The notes beneath the pieces are model-generated. The model ran no database searches and was not told where the DNA came from. It saw only the letters and a program-made list of their open reading frames with translations. DNA of 64,000 nucleotides from Pseudoalteromonas luteoviolacea. GTDB lineage: Bacteria; Pseudomonadota; Gammaproteobacteria; Enterobacterales; Alteromonadaceae. The stretch covers positions 784,500 to 848,499 of the forward strand of contig NZ_JWIC01000007.1 in NCBI RefSeq assembly GCF_000814765.1. The letters run 5' to 3'. How positions within the stretch are numbered: position 1 is the first letter of the stretch; every line of letters starts with the position of its first letter. Positions 15,197 through 25,900 of this stretch are shown in pieces. Made by a program: the position numbers and the translations under genes.

Positions 15197-16930
15197 CTAC
15201 TGTCCCACTTTAAGCGCGAAATCAAAAATGATGCCTTTGTCATTAATATCGTAGTGCATGTGCATTTTGCCATCTTGATCAAACATATTTTTAAGGTCAT
15301 CAGGAATAGGTTCACCGGTCTGCTCAGCAGCTTTAAGTATCATTGGTAGTATTTTACCGCTATCGATACCAAAATTGGCTATACCATTGGCGATAACAGC
15401 TTGATTACTTAAACTATCTGCAGCTTGTTTTGCCATATCGCCTGTGTATAGAGCCAAGTGTTGCCCTTTTAGCGCTAAGTAGACAGGTTTTGATATGGTG
15501 ACCCCAGGTGGAAGATAATCATTCATTTCGATAGCAGTGCCATCACTGGGTAAAGTCAATGAGGCAAATTCAGGTGTAAAACTTTTTGCCATATTAAACA
15601 ACGCCAGTGCGTCGTCTGCGGATACGGTTATTAAAGTATCAAAAGAGGTCGCATCAATGGAGTGTGTTTGATTGAACACCGCTGCGTCCATATCGAATAT
15701 AGTGGCACTCACACCTTTAAATGAGCCCAGCATGCCAGTCACCATAGCTAGCGGCGCAGGGTTAGCATCTTTTGTTTTCCCTTGTAGTGACGAAAGTTGT
15801 TCACATTTAAATTCGGCACCGCTAAATGCCGCCCATAACGTATTAACGGAAGGGGAAAGTTGGCTGGCATTAAGGCCAAAACCGGCGGTCATGACTGCAT
15901 TGTTATCACTTTGCGTATGTTGAGGCAAAAATCCACGCATGTTTTGTAGTGCAGTCAGTATTTTGGTATCGGTAGATGCAATCACTGTCGAAACGTGAAT
16001 ATCAGCAAACTGATTGGTGATTTCAAGCTTTTGTGTTCCAGAAATAATGGCAGGCCATTTTTGCGTGATGTCAGAGAAGTCTTGTTGGCACTCAGGCGTT
16101 CTGATGCTGTCAAAAATACCTTCCGCTTCTGCCAAACTAGTCAGTTTATCCAGCATTTGTGTGGCTTGATTGTCTGGGTTTTTGGCTGTCAGCATGTCGA
16201 CAATAAGCTGAGTATCAAGATAAGCGAGGCTATGTCCATCTAGTTGATGATCTTGTATATAACCTTCGACTTTTCCACTATTGCTGAGCGGGTGTAATGG
16301 TTGAATTAACCCTAATGCTATTTTTACATCGTTTGGTTGGTTAAACGGTGTATCTATTGTTAATGTTACCCAATTCCCACTGCTTGTTACCAGCAAGTCA
16401 AATACCCGCTCACTTTCGGTTTCAATTACATATTTGGTAACTGGGTGGTTGTCTATCTGTGTCTCTTCGTATCTCAGGCCTGCATTATCAGCGGCTTGTT
16501 TTATGGTGGCTTTGAACACCTCAGGATCACCAAGTTCTGCACGCAATACGGGTAGTAAGCCTACAGTGTATGCTAATGCCTTGAAATCATTGTTGACACC
16601 CCATGTATCTTTAAAGCTTTCAGAGGATACCATGCTGTTGGAGTATTGCTTGAGTACGTTGAGTAGAAAGCGCCCATTTGCGTCTACTTCTTCGCTTTCC
16701 ATTGATGCAATAATTTCCTCAAACTGATGCGTATTTTTATAGCTGCTGGGCAGTACGTCTAAATACTGCAGGTAGGGAAGACCTTTCAGTTGAGACCAAA
16801 GAAACAAGGAATCAGCAGGTATATAGTCCAATTGCGCTAATTGCTCGGGATTATTGTCTTGTTGCGCAATAAAGTAGCCGCCTGACGCAATGGCAGTACC
16901 GGTAACAAGTGCGAGAAGAGATTTTTTCAT
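15197..16930 (-). CDS. Large exported protein of unknown function
   Basis: 577 residues from ATG 16930, which has TGGAGC 4-5 bases upstream. A signal peptide or anchor (MKKSLLALVTGTAIASGGYF) is followed by a long, evenly composed soluble domain beginning LDYIPADSLFLWSQL. The PADSLFL opening weakly recalls DUF3352-type periplasmic proteins, but I cannot support a family call. Two cysteines near the middle (ECQQDF and FKCEQL) may pair. It converges with the SPFH gene and is monocistronic. Confidence 0.75.
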   Translation of the reverse strand: MKKSLLALVTGTAIASGGYFIAQQDNNPEQLAQLDYIPADSLFLWSQLKGLPYLQYLDVLPSSYKNTHQFEEIIASMESEEVDANGRFLLNVLKQYSNSMVSSESFKDTWGVNNDFKALAYTVGLLPVLRAELGDPEVFKATIKQAADNAGLRYEETQIDNHPVTKYVIETESERVFDLLVTSSGNWVTLTIDTPFNQPNDVKIALGLIQPLHPLSNSGKVEGYIQDHQLDGHSLAYLDTQLIVDMLTAKNPDNQATQMLDKLTSLAEAEGIFDSIRTPECQQDFSDITQKWPAIISGTQKLEITNQFADIHVSTVIASTDTKILTALQNMRGFLPQHTQSDNNAVMTAGFGLNASQLSPSVNTLWAAFSGAEFKCEQLSSLQGKTKDANPAPLAMVTGMLGSFKGVSATIFDMDAAVFNQTHSIDATSFDTLITVSADDALALFNMAKSFTPEFASLTLPSDGTAIEMNDYLPPGVTISKPVYLALKGQHLALYTGDMAKQAADSLSNQAVIANGIANFGIDSGKILPMILKAAEQTGEPIPDDLKNMFDQDGKMHMHYDINDKGIIFDFALKVGQ

Positions 16931-17533
16931 TATAGCTCCATTTTTTAGGGGGTCTTCCAATTCAAGGTAATGATATCAAGCTATACAACTCGAACAAATA
17001 GGATTTTTGTCACTTATTCACTTGATGATCTCATGGCGGGCATATCGGATTGACTAAACTATACAAAGTAGTAGGCCAATCATCCTTAGTTATCTTCATC
17101 AGATTTGAAGGTGCTCGTCTTTGAACGCAAAAATTCAGGTGTTATTTTATGAGTTATAAATGTTTTTAAAGGCACTGGAAAAGTGATGTAGGTGGTTTGA
17201 TTTTAAAATAATTATGTACTTTATAGTTAAATAATTCAGTAATCGTGCGCTAAGCACAGTGTTAATTATGAAATCATACTTAAGTTGATTTTATTTTTTC
17301 TTAAAAATATTTTTCTATTTTTTAGGGGGAGTTTATTTATAAATGATGGTTTGTTGGTGTGGGTTATTATTTTATTTGTGATTTAAATTTATTAAGGTAC
17401 ATTTCTCGTAAAATTTTTGTTCGGATTTTTACAACTTAACATCTAAAATAGTTGTGTTTTTTAAACGAGTTTTGAGGTCAAGTTTTAATTAAAACCTTGG
17501 AAAGGGTACATGTGAAGTACCCTTAAGTAACTA
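16931..17533 (+). other. AT-rich intergenic region
   Basis: About 600 bases without a supported gene. The part next to 16930 is the promoter region of the minus-strand exported protein; the rest, strongly AT-rich, is the 3' flank of the RTX gene. I see no clear terminator hairpin or RNA gene in it. Confidence 0.5.
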
Positions 17534-18157
17534 TTATAGCCACACAGTCGTGTCTATTTCATAGCCATCAGATGTTAAGATCTTCTCGACGACATTGTTA
17601 CCACCTAAGAAGAAGTCTTCAATAATAACGCCTGTATTTTGTTGACCATCTTCCGCATCTGCTTTGGTAGTCACCATCAGGTTATTGCCGTTACGTGTGA
17701 CAAATAAATCAGCCAAAGCAACGTCTTTCATAAATAATAGGTCGTTGCCTCCACCAAAACCAGTTTGGCCTGTTGGTGACTTATCATCATTAATCATATC
17801 AACACCGCCAGAAAAGTGTGTTTTGACAATGTAGCTATCGTCACCTGTGCCGCCCCAAAGGCGGTCACTGCCTGTGTCACCGTATAGTATATCGTTGCCT
17901 TCACCACCGAGTAGTAAATCGTTACCACTGCCGCCATTAAGACTGTCGTTGCCTGCTTCGCCTAACAGAACATCGTCACCGCCCATACCCCACAGTTGGT
18001 CGTTGCCGTTACCACCGTGAATATAGTCAACATATTGATTACCTTGAACTTGGTCGTCACCACCTAGTGCCATAATTGAGTTGGCAGTTTCACCACCAGT
18101 TGGAACTAGGTTAGAAATATAAATATCATTACCTTGTGTCAAAGTTTCACCGGCCAT
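17534..18157 (-). CDS. Small RTX (hemolysin-type Ca-binding repeat) protein
   Basis: 207 residues, no N-terminal signal peptide. The centre (about 30-110) is a run of nonapeptide GGxGxDxLx-type repeats, for example GGNGNDQLWGMGGDD and GGEGNDILYGDTGSD, which bind calcium as a beta-roll. The C-terminal part (about 110-207) is the usual RTX export region, ending in a hydrophobic VWL like many T1SS substrates. A strong AAAGGAG ribosome site precedes the ATG. It is divergent from a type I secretion ABC transporter gene, its probable exporter. No catalytic domain is present, so it may be a surface or matrix protein. Confidence 0.88.
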   Translation of the reverse strand: MAGETLTQGNDIYISNLVPTGGETANSIMALGGDDQVQGNQYVDYIHGGNGNDQLWGMGGDDVLLGEAGNDSLNGGSGNDLLLGGEGNDILYGDTGSDRLWGGTGDDSYIVKTHFSGGVDMINDDKSPTGQTGFGGGNDLLFMKDVALADLFVTRNGNNLMVTTKADAEDGQQNTGVIIEDFFLGGNNVVEKILTSDGYEIDTTVWL

Positions 18158-18342
18158 AATTAACTCCTTTAAGTATAATTTAATAGTTGTTTTAAAAAAC
18201 GCAATTAAAATATTTTTATTTCCTTGCGTTTTTTGATTTTTATATAATAAATTTGCTTGGTCAAGTGTAATTGTAATATAAATAGTGCTTATGTTTTGAT
18301 TTTGAAATCTAAGAGAATAAAGATTATCTAAGTGGGGAAGTT

Positions 18343-20058
18343 TTGCGGTCTTCTGAATTAAAAAATGAAATAGTAGGTATGGGTAGGAGCTTTTTGGCCG
18401 TTGCGGTATTCAGTGGTTTTCTGAATCTATTAATGCTCGTGCCTGCATTTTATATGCTCCAAGTATACGATCGAGTTGTAATGAGTCATAGCATCTCGAC
18501 TTTGATTGCCTTGTCTGCAATAGCCGCAATTTTATTTGTATTTATGGGTGGGTTTGATTGGATCAGAAATACGCTGTTATTACGTGCGAGTCATCGAATA
18601 TCTCAGCGTTTGGGCAGTCGAGTATTTGCAATTACATTTAGAAAGTACCTTTCAAGTAATTCAGTTGCAGAGGCTGGGCAACCGTTACAGGATCTCAGTG
18701 GACTGCGTCAGTTTTTGGCGAACCCCGCTGTTGGTGCACTTTTTGATGCTCCTTGGGTGCCATTATATCTTTTGGTGATGTTTCTAATGCATCCCGCATT
18801 AGGGTGGTTTGCACTGTGTGCATTGATATTGTTAGTCATACTCTCAATGCTTAATGAATGGAGTAGTCGTCGGGTTCAAAAAGAGGCGAATGTGAATGGC
18901 ATGCGGGCAGCAGGTTATAATCAAGCATGTCTGAGAAATGCAGAAGCAATCGTTGCAATGGGCATGACAGATACCATTACCAGTCGATGGCAAGCCCATG
19001 TGGATCGTGCTGCATATAGCCAGTATGTGAGCGGCCGTCGTGGTAATGTTTTTGCTGCACTAACCAAGTCTCTTAGGTTTGCGTTGCAATCGGGTATCTT
19101 GGGGCTAGGCGCTTATTTGGTGATCCAGCAAGATTTAACACCAGCGTTAATGATTGGAGGATCTTTGTTATTGGGTCGCGCTTTGGCTCCCGTAGATCAA
19201 CTTATTGGTGCGTGGCGCTTGTTCTTTAATGCGAGAGAGCAGTTTACAAGGCTGTCAAATGCTTTGCATGATTTTCCAATCGACGATAAGAGAATGACAC
19301 TACCCACACTGGCAGGCGCAGTAGAGGCGCAGCGTGTGATCGTGCATGCACACAGCAGTGGTAATCCAATTATTAAGGCGGTCAGTTTTACGCTTAAACC
19401 AGGTGAGTCCGCTGCATTGATAGGGCCCAGTGGAGCTGGTAAATCTACTTTAGTTAAAGCGATGTTAGGCTTGATCCCTTTGAGCAGCGGTGAAGTGAGG
19501 TTAGATGGGGCATCTATTTCTCAGTTACATGAACATGATAGGCAGTATTTGGGGTACTTACCACAAGACGTTGAGTTGTTTGATGGGACGGTCGCACAAA
19601 ATATTTCTCGCTTTCAAGATGTAAATGAAGAGTCTATCTATCGGGCGGCTCAACTTGTGGGTTTACATCGATTTATATTGAACTTACCTGATGGCTATAA
19701 CACGCAAATAGGCCATGGTGGATGCATGTTATCCGGTGGTCAGAGGCAATTGATTGGGTTGGCAAGAGCGGTATTTGGAGAACCCAAGTTTATCGTGCTT
19801 GATGAACCTGATGCTAGCTTAGATGACAGTGGTGAAAAAACGCTTATTGGCGCTTTGCAAAAACTCAAAGACGCGTCTGTCACTGTGTTGATTATTTCAC
19901 ATAAAAATTTGATTTTAAAAGCCGTTGACTCTGTATTGGTGATGAATTCAGGTGCAATTACTTTAGGGGGACCAAGAGATCAAGTTTTGGCTCGATTAAA
20001 TGGGACTAGAAATAGCTCGGCGACACCGCCAAAAGCAGTTAGTCCGCAGGAAGCGTAA
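18343..20058 (+). CDS. Type I secretion system ABC transporter/permease (PrtD-like)
   Basis: 571 residues. An N-terminal six-helix membrane domain (about 20-300) begins FLAVAVFSGFLNLLMLVPAFYMLQVYDRV, typical of the PrtD/HasD group without a peptidase domain. The nucleotide-binding domain (about 330-555) has Walker A GPSGAGKST, signature LSGGQRQ and Walker B FIVLDEPDASLD. The TTG start at 18343 is preferred because of GGGGA just upstream; ATG 18379 is the alternative. It drives one-step export of RTX proteins and is divergent from the RTX gene. It overlaps the adaptor gene by one base (TAATG). Confidence 0.93.
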   Translation: MRSSELKNEIVGMGRSFLAVAVFSGFLNLLMLVPAFYMLQVYDRVVMSHSISTLIALSAIAAILFVFMGGFDWIRNTLLLRASHRISQRLGSRVFAITFRKYLSSNSVAEAGQPLQDLSGLRQFLANPAVGALFDAPWVPLYLLVMFLMHPALGWFALCALILLVILSMLNEWSSRRVQKEANVNGMRAAGYNQACLRNAEAIVAMGMTDTITSRWQAHVDRAAYSQYVSGRRGNVFAALTKSLRFALQSGILGLGAYLVIQQDLTPALMIGGSLLLGRALAPVDQLIGAWRLFFNAREQFTRLSNALHDFPIDDKRMTLPTLAGAVEAQRVIVHAHSSGNPIIKAVSFTLKPGESAALIGPSGAGKSTLVKAMLGLIPLSSGEVRLDGASISQLHEHDRQYLGYLPQDVELFDGTVAQNISRFQDVNEESIYRAAQLVGLHRFILNLPDGYNTQIGHGGCMLSGGQRQLIGLARAVFGEPKFIVLDEPDASLDDSGEKTLIGALQKLKDASVTVLIISHKNLILKAVDSVLVMNSGAITLGGPRDQVLARLNGTRNSSATPPKAVSPQEA

Positions 20059-21383
20059 TGGAGCAAACAAATATGCATAAAAGTACGCCTGTGACGCAAA
20101 GTAATTATTGTGATAAATCACTTCGAAGGTTTGGGTATACATTAGCGATGGCCATGTTACTCACCTTTGGGGGATGGGCTGGGTTCGCGCCATTAAACAG
20201 TGCCGTTGTGGCACCCGCGACGGTTACCGTCGAAGGCTTCAGGAAGAAAGTTCAGCACCTAGAAGGAGGAATAGTGAGTGAGATACATGCTAAAGAGGGT
20301 CAGTTTGTAGCTCAGAATCAATTGCTTTTGACTCTAGACAAAACACAGCTAGAAGCGCAGATACAAATATTAGACACTGAAATCTTATCTGCGATGGCGT
20401 TACAAAGTCGATTAGTGGCTGAGCGAAATAATGACAGTGAGCCTGATTTCTCAAAGCTCAATGCTAATGGGTCTGTTGGCACAGAGATCTATGCTAGTCA
20501 ATTGGCTGTGTTTCATGCCTCTCGAGACTCCCGTTTGGGAGAGCAACAGATATTACAGAACAAGATTGAACAATTGCAGGCGTCAAAGCTAGGCCTGAAA
20601 GCCTTAATCACGAGTAAACAAGCGAGAATACAGTCTTATCAACTTGAGCTTGAGGATTTCGGCAAGCTGGCGGATAGAGGGTACAGCAGTAAACAACAAG
20701 TGAGGCATATTGAAAGGCTCAAAGCTGAGATTGAAGGAGAAGTCGCGGAGCATCGTTCTCAAATTGCCAGTTTGGAAATCCAAAGTGGTGAGACAGAACT
20801 ACAAATATTGCAGTTGTCTAGGCAGTTTTTACTCGATACTACCTCGCAGTTAGATGAAGTGCAGAGTCTTATTTTGGATAAGACAGAGCGCAGAAAAGCG
20901 CTTTTAGAAAAGTTGACTCGAAGTGATATTGTTGCCCCTGTGGCTGGAAGGGTATTGGGTACATCTGTACATACAATCGGCGGTGTGATCATGCCAGCAG
21001 AGACGATCCTGGAGCTCGTGCCAGAAGAAGATGCGTTGATTGTCGATGCGAGGGTATCGCCTGCAGAAGTCAGCCGTTTGACCCCAGGGCAACATGTTGA
21101 TCTGAGGTTTAGTACCTTAAAGCAGGCAAAAACGATGGTTTTATATGGGGAGGTTTTGAGCGTGTCCGCAGATAAATTAACAGACCAGCAGCAGGACTAT
21201 CCTTATTACCTTGCTCGAATATCTGTGCTACCAAGTAGTCAGGAGCGTTTATTAAATGCAGGCGTTTCGCTATTACCTGGGATGCCTGCGGAAGTCCACA
21301 TTAAAACTGGTGAACAGACGTTAATGGCTTACATGATGCAACCGGTACGAGATATGTTTGCTCGTTCTTTAACAGAGCAATAA
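20058..21383 (+). CDS. HlyD-family type I secretion periplasmic adaptor (PrtE-like)
   Basis: 441 residues. A short cytoplasmic N-terminus and one membrane segment (about 30-48, LAMAMLLTFGGWAGFAPL) are followed by a lipoyl-like half (VQHLEGGIVSEIHAKEGQFV), a long coiled-coil hairpin (about 100-280), the second half-motif SDIVAPVAGRVLG, and a beta-barrel domain. This is the standard membrane fusion protein linking the ABC transporter to TolC. The gene overlaps the transporter gene by one base. No TolC gene is present nearby, so a general TolC elsewhere is probably used. Confidence 0.92.
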   Translation: MEQTNMHKSTPVTQSNYCDKSLRRFGYTLAMAMLLTFGGWAGFAPLNSAVVAPATVTVEGFRKKVQHLEGGIVSEIHAKEGQFVAQNQLLLTLDKTQLEAQIQILDTEILSAMALQSRLVAERNNDSEPDFSKLNANGSVGTEIYASQLAVFHASRDSRLGEQQILQNKIEQLQASKLGLKALITSKQARIQSYQLELEDFGKLADRGYSSKQQVRHIERLKAEIEGEVAEHRSQIASLEIQSGETELQILQLSRQFLLDTTSQLDEVQSLILDKTERRKALLEKLTRSDIVAPVAGRVLGTSVHTIGGVIMPAETILELVPEEDALIVDARVSPAEVSRLTPGQHVDLRFSTLKQAKTMVLYGEVLSVSADKLTDQQQDYPYYLARISVLPSSQERLLNAGVSLLPGMPAEVHIKTGEQTLMAYMMQPVRDMFARSLTEQ

Positions 21384-21644
21384 TTGTTGATGTGTTAATT
21401 GGTCGCGGCAATACAATGAGCACGCTGCGGCCGGACTGGCAAAAGTTTGCCTATTACCTAAAGTGTTTATGCACGGTGTTCCCCCTCAAGTCTGAACTTA
21501 TTGCACAACTTTGCCGTTGGGGCGATAAGGCACGGATGGTCCAGAATTTGCTTATATTATTCTGTACGTTTTATCTGCTTTTAGTTGAGAGGAGCAACTA
21601 CGCAGCCAAGACACTCTAGACAGAATCTCAAAAGGAGCTGAATT

Positions 21645-22538
21645 ATGCAAATTTCCCATTATCTAGGTGCGGGAGAGTCCTATTACAATCGCACTCAGTC
21701 TGTAAAACACGACCAACCAGTCAAAGAGTCGAGTACGTCATCACGCGAGGCGCCTTTTTCTACTCGCCTTGAGGGCAAAACCAATTTGACTTACCAAATC
21801 TCGCCGGCAAATGTCAAAGTAGCCGATCAAGATCAGTTGGCCATTCTTAATCAAGACATGCGTCCGTTGTCGTACAGGCAAGCAGACTTGGCTGACTATT
21901 ATAAACAAAATGGTGAACAGCAAGATGTTGTTGGTATGATCAAGGTTGATGGTCAAGTCATGGCCTATTTACGTGGAGATGGGTCTTACGCTGGTCGAAG
22001 TGGGGTACAGGATTTGTTCCGTCAGGCTGGCGGTGATGTGGAGAAGTTGAAGTCGTTAGTTGAGCAGCATTACCCAGGGAGTGGTGAAGTCGAATTTTTT
22101 GAACAAGGTGAAGGACCAACAAATGCTGAGGTCTTTGAAATGTTTAATGGCAGCTCTTACCAAGCTTACTCCCAAGAGCAAATCGCTATTCAAAAAGAAA
22201 CTGAGTTCAATGAGATGTTGGCGCAAGATCAAGCATATCGAAGAAAGCTGATGTTCGATCAGACGCCTCAAACAGCAGTATTTCGTGTAGGTGGTCAAGT
22301 GGTTGGCAGTATGGACGATCAGGGGTTTGCTGATGTAGGTCAAGCTTTGACTACCATGGCTGATCAGCGTGGTGTTGATCGAGAACAACTTAAATCTCTG
22401 TTTACATTGGACTTTGATAGGTCTCCAGAGGACTTTAAAGCGATGCTCAATGATGTGTTTGGTGATGATGTACAACTGGAAACCTTTAGTTCACAGCAAG
22501 CGCCAAGCCGTGCTGAAATCCGCAGCATGAGTGCATAA
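21645..22538 (+). CDS. Acidic protein with internal repeat, linked to the RTX/T1SS locus
   Basis: 297 residues, no signal peptide, Gln/Asp/Glu rich. AAAGGAGC lies about 6 bases before the ATG. Two halves align with each other: about 100-170 (VVGMIKVDGQVMAYLRGDG, later EQLV/VEKLKSLV, then VEFFEQGEGPTNAEVFEM) and about 205-295 (TAVFRVGGQVVGSMDDQGF, REQLKSLF, then VQLETFSSQQAPSRAEIRSM). The duplicated unit is about 75-85 residues. The family is unknown to me. It lies 260 bases after the adaptor gene and before a terminator, so it could belong to the secretion unit, as a second substrate or a cytoplasmic helper. Confidence 0.7.
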   Translation: MQISHYLGAGESYYNRTQSVKHDQPVKESSTSSREAPFSTRLEGKTNLTYQISPANVKVADQDQLAILNQDMRPLSYRQADLADYYKQNGEQQDVVGMIKVDGQVMAYLRGDGSYAGRSGVQDLFRQAGGDVEKLKSLVEQHYPGSGEVEFFEQGEGPTNAEVFEMFNGSSYQAYSQEQIAIQKETEFNEMLAQDQAYRRKLMFDQTPQTAVFRVGGQVVGSMDDQGFADVGQALTTMADQRGVDREQLKSLFTLDFDRSPEDFKAMLNDVFGDDVQLETFSSQQAPSRAEIRSMSA

Positions 22539-22650
22539 ATATCATTGAACGTGTTGTCAGGTGTATCAAATAAAGACACCGCTACCCGTTAAAACCAGCG
22601 TGGCTCCAGTAGGTACACCGCCTCAATAGTTAATCTGTTTAAATCATATG

Positions 22651-22680
22651 AAAAGCCAGCTTTGTCTGGCTTTTTATTTT
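22651..22680 (+). terminator. Intrinsic terminator after the repeat protein
   Basis: An AGCCAG / CTGGCT stem (22654-22659 with 22666-22671) has a 6-base loop, is preceded by AAAA and followed by TTTTATTTTT. It separates the secretion locus from the biosynthetic gene downstream. Confidence 0.8.
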
Positions 22681-22841
22681 TCTAACGGTACACAGATAAA
22701 GCGTCAGTTGAGCTGGTGCTGCTTTTTTCCAAGTTACCTACACTGCCAGTCTAGATTGACCATACCACTATAACTTTTGGGCGTAAAAACAGCCATTTGC
22801 TTATGTCTTCTTATTCTAAACCCCAATTCATATGTGCGTAA

Positions 22842-22879
22842 TTGACATAGCACTCTGATACCTTTTATACCGTGTATAA
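22842..22879 (+). promoter_or_regulatory. Promoter with overlapping palindromic operator before the A-T-AOS gene
   Basis: A perfect -35 hexamer TTGACA (22842-22847) is followed 17-18 bases later by TTATAC or TATACC as a -10 candidate. That -10 is embedded in the palindrome TTATAC-CGT-GTATAA (22865-22879), an arrangement typical of repressor binding over a promoter. The start codon is 41 bases further on with GAAGGAAACG as ribosome site. The regulator is unknown. Confidence 0.55.
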
Positions 22880-22920
22880 GAATAATTAATCCCACAAAAA
22901 AACAATAGAAGGAAACGAAA

Positions 22921-25900
22921 ATGCATAAGGCAAAAAATAATTCGGTGAGTGATGTTGCTCACTTTGAGCATAAGACAGTCTATGAACTGATAAATTGGCA
23001 ATCACAACAGACGCCTGAACGCACGGCAATAATAGATGGGACAGAGGAGATCAGCTATGAAAAGATGATGCTTGCAGCTTGGGCAATTGCGGTTGAAATT
23101 GACGCTCAAAATATCCCAAGAGGCTCGTTGATAGCGGTGTGTATGGCAAGAAAGTGGCAATTGATCGCTGCGATGATTGGCATACATAAGGCGGGTTGTG
23201 CGTATATTCCGCTTGATCCGAACTACCCAAGCAGCCGTGTGGAATACATGCTCTCTCATTCTAGGGCTCAGGCTGCGATTGTCGATAGTGTTGATACTGC
23301 TGCGTTGTGTGCAAAAGTCAAAACGCATATTTGTTTAGATACGCTCGATTTATCCCAACAGTGTATTGAACCAAAAACAGATATAAACAGCGAAGATTTG
23401 GCTTATGTGATTTATACCTCTGGTTCGACGGGCAAGCCAAAAGGCGTTGCCGTTGAGCATCACAGCTTAATCGCGATGAGTAAAGCGCTTAGTTGTGTAT
23501 TTGGTCCAACTGAGCTTCAAGGTGTGCTCGCGGCTGCGTCAGTCTGTTTTGATACGTCAGTGATGGAAACGTTGGGCACATTATCATTGGGTGGGACCGT
23601 TTTATTGGCTGAAAATGCGCTTGAGTTGACGACCTTACCATATGCAAATCGGGTCAAAGCTTGTGTAATGGTGCCCTCATCAATGCAGGCCATACTCAAT
23701 TCAGGATCCTTGCCTGAGAATATCGAATGTATTGTTTTTGGAGGTGAAGCGCTCAAGCTATCATTAGTAAATAAAGTACATGCACTTATTCCCAGGCCTC
23801 GTGTGATTAATGCTTATGGTCCGACAGAAGATACTGTTTTTTCTACACTTAAATTTATCGATGTGGGTGAGCAAACCATCACTATCGGAAAGCCTGTAGA
23901 AAACTCAGCAGCCTATATCCTCGATGAAACTCTCAATCCTGTGAGTGAGGGCATGGCAGGAGAGCTTTGTCTGAGTGGAGATAAGTTAGCCCGAGGCTAT
24001 TTAAATGATATTCAGCAGACGCTAGAACGGTTTGTTGAAATTAATGTGGATCACCAAGCACTCAAACAAAGGGTATATAGAACGGGCGATTTGTGCCGAT
24101 GGACCGACGACGGGGAAATAGAGTTTTTAGGGAGAATAGATCAACAGGTAAAGATACGAGGATTTAGAATTGAACTGGGTGAGATTGAGTCAACCTTAGA
24201 ATCGTTACCGTTTATAAATGCAGCGGCGGTAAGTGCACTAGAGACTGATACAGGGCAAAAGCTACTTGTTGCGTACATTGTAGAACAGCCTGAAGCGCCA
24301 GATCATGAGGCGTTAAAGTCACAGCTACAAGCGCGGTTACCAAAATACATGGTACCGCATTTGTTTATGTCTTTAGACTGCTTACCACTTTTACCAAATG
24401 ATAAGCTAGATCGCGGCAATCTACCTAGCTTGGCGCAAGTCAGGGCTGCAAATCTAACCCAACCTTTGGCTAAGAATGAGCCTGTTGTATCAGGTCAAAG
24501 TGCAGATATGATCGCGCGTATTCAACAGGTGGTCGCGACGCTTTTAGGTATTAAAGATGGCATGCTTGTCGAGCATGATGCAAGCTTTGAAAGCCTTGGC
24601 GTAGACTCGTTGAATTTGATTGAACTTACCAACAGGTTAAATAAGATATTTGACACATCTTTAACGCCAGCGATGATTTTAACGTTTCCAACAATCACGA
24701 TGCTCGCTGGCCATTTATTGGCTGAACAAGCCAGCTCTCCCAAAGAAAAAATGCCACATACCAGTGAGACTTTGAGTCAGTTTCAAACGTTATTGCAGTC
24801 TAGTCATCCAACGTTTGGCTGTGCAAGCGTACAAGCTTGGAGCATAGACGACAAAAGCCTATTGGTCGAGGCAATCTTGAGCATGGTGAATCGTTTAGGG
24901 ATAAATCCATACGGAAAAATTTTGCGCACGGGCAGTGCGTCAAAAGGCCTAATTGGAGACAGTTATAACGATGAGCAACGAACATCAATCATTTGGTCTA
25001 CGAATTTGTACTTTGGACTTAACCGTGACCCTCAGGTTATTAAGCAAGCGACTGATGCACTGCGCAATTACGGTACTGGTATGGGGATTTCTGCTGCAGC
25101 CACTGGCATGACGGATCAACATGTTGAATTTGAGAAAGCGTTTGCAAAGCTGGTTGGCAAAGACAGTGCGTGTCTATTTCCTACCGGATATACGGCAAAC
25201 CTTGGCGCCATATCTGGCATTCTGAGTGCAAATGACATCGTGGTTATTGATCAACTTTGTCATGCCTCAATCGTTGATGGTGCAAGACTCAGTGGCGCCA
25301 CAATCCGCACCTTTAAACACAATGATAAAGATGATTTAGCCAATGTGTTATCGCAAGAGCAATCGGCATATCGCACAACATTAGTGGTATTAGAAAGTGT
25401 TTATAGTATGGGCGAGGGCACTGCGCCAGTTGCAGATATCGTGAAAACCGCGAAGCAATATGATGCTTTAGTATTGGTAGATGAAGCACATTCTTTTGGG
25501 TTTTATGGTGAGAAAGGCGCGGGGGTGTGTGCAGAACAAGGTGTGAGCGACCAAGTTGATTTTATTATGACGACTTTAAGTAAAGCGATGGGGAGCATTG
25601 GTGGGGTGATCGCTGCCAGTGAAAAGCACGTCAATTTACTTAAATCAGCATCGAGAGCTTATATTTTCCAAGCTTCGATTAGTCCTGCTGATATCGCTGC
25701 GGCACTGACGTCTTTACGCATTTTACAAAATGATGATTCAATGCGGGCCCAGCTTTGGGATAGAACGCGTTATATGCGCCAAAAACTATTGCAAGCAGGC
25801 TTTGATTTAGGGACTGGTGACGGGCCGATAATAACGCCGCATTTTGGAGACAAAGACAAGTTATATGCGATTGTCCGGAGCTTGTATCAACGTGGAGTGC

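Noticed and set aside
21392..21619. 75-codon plus-strand frame between the HlyD-like gene and the repeat protein gene
   Set aside because: No ribosome site and no recognisable motif; a hydrophobic stretch alone is not enough support.
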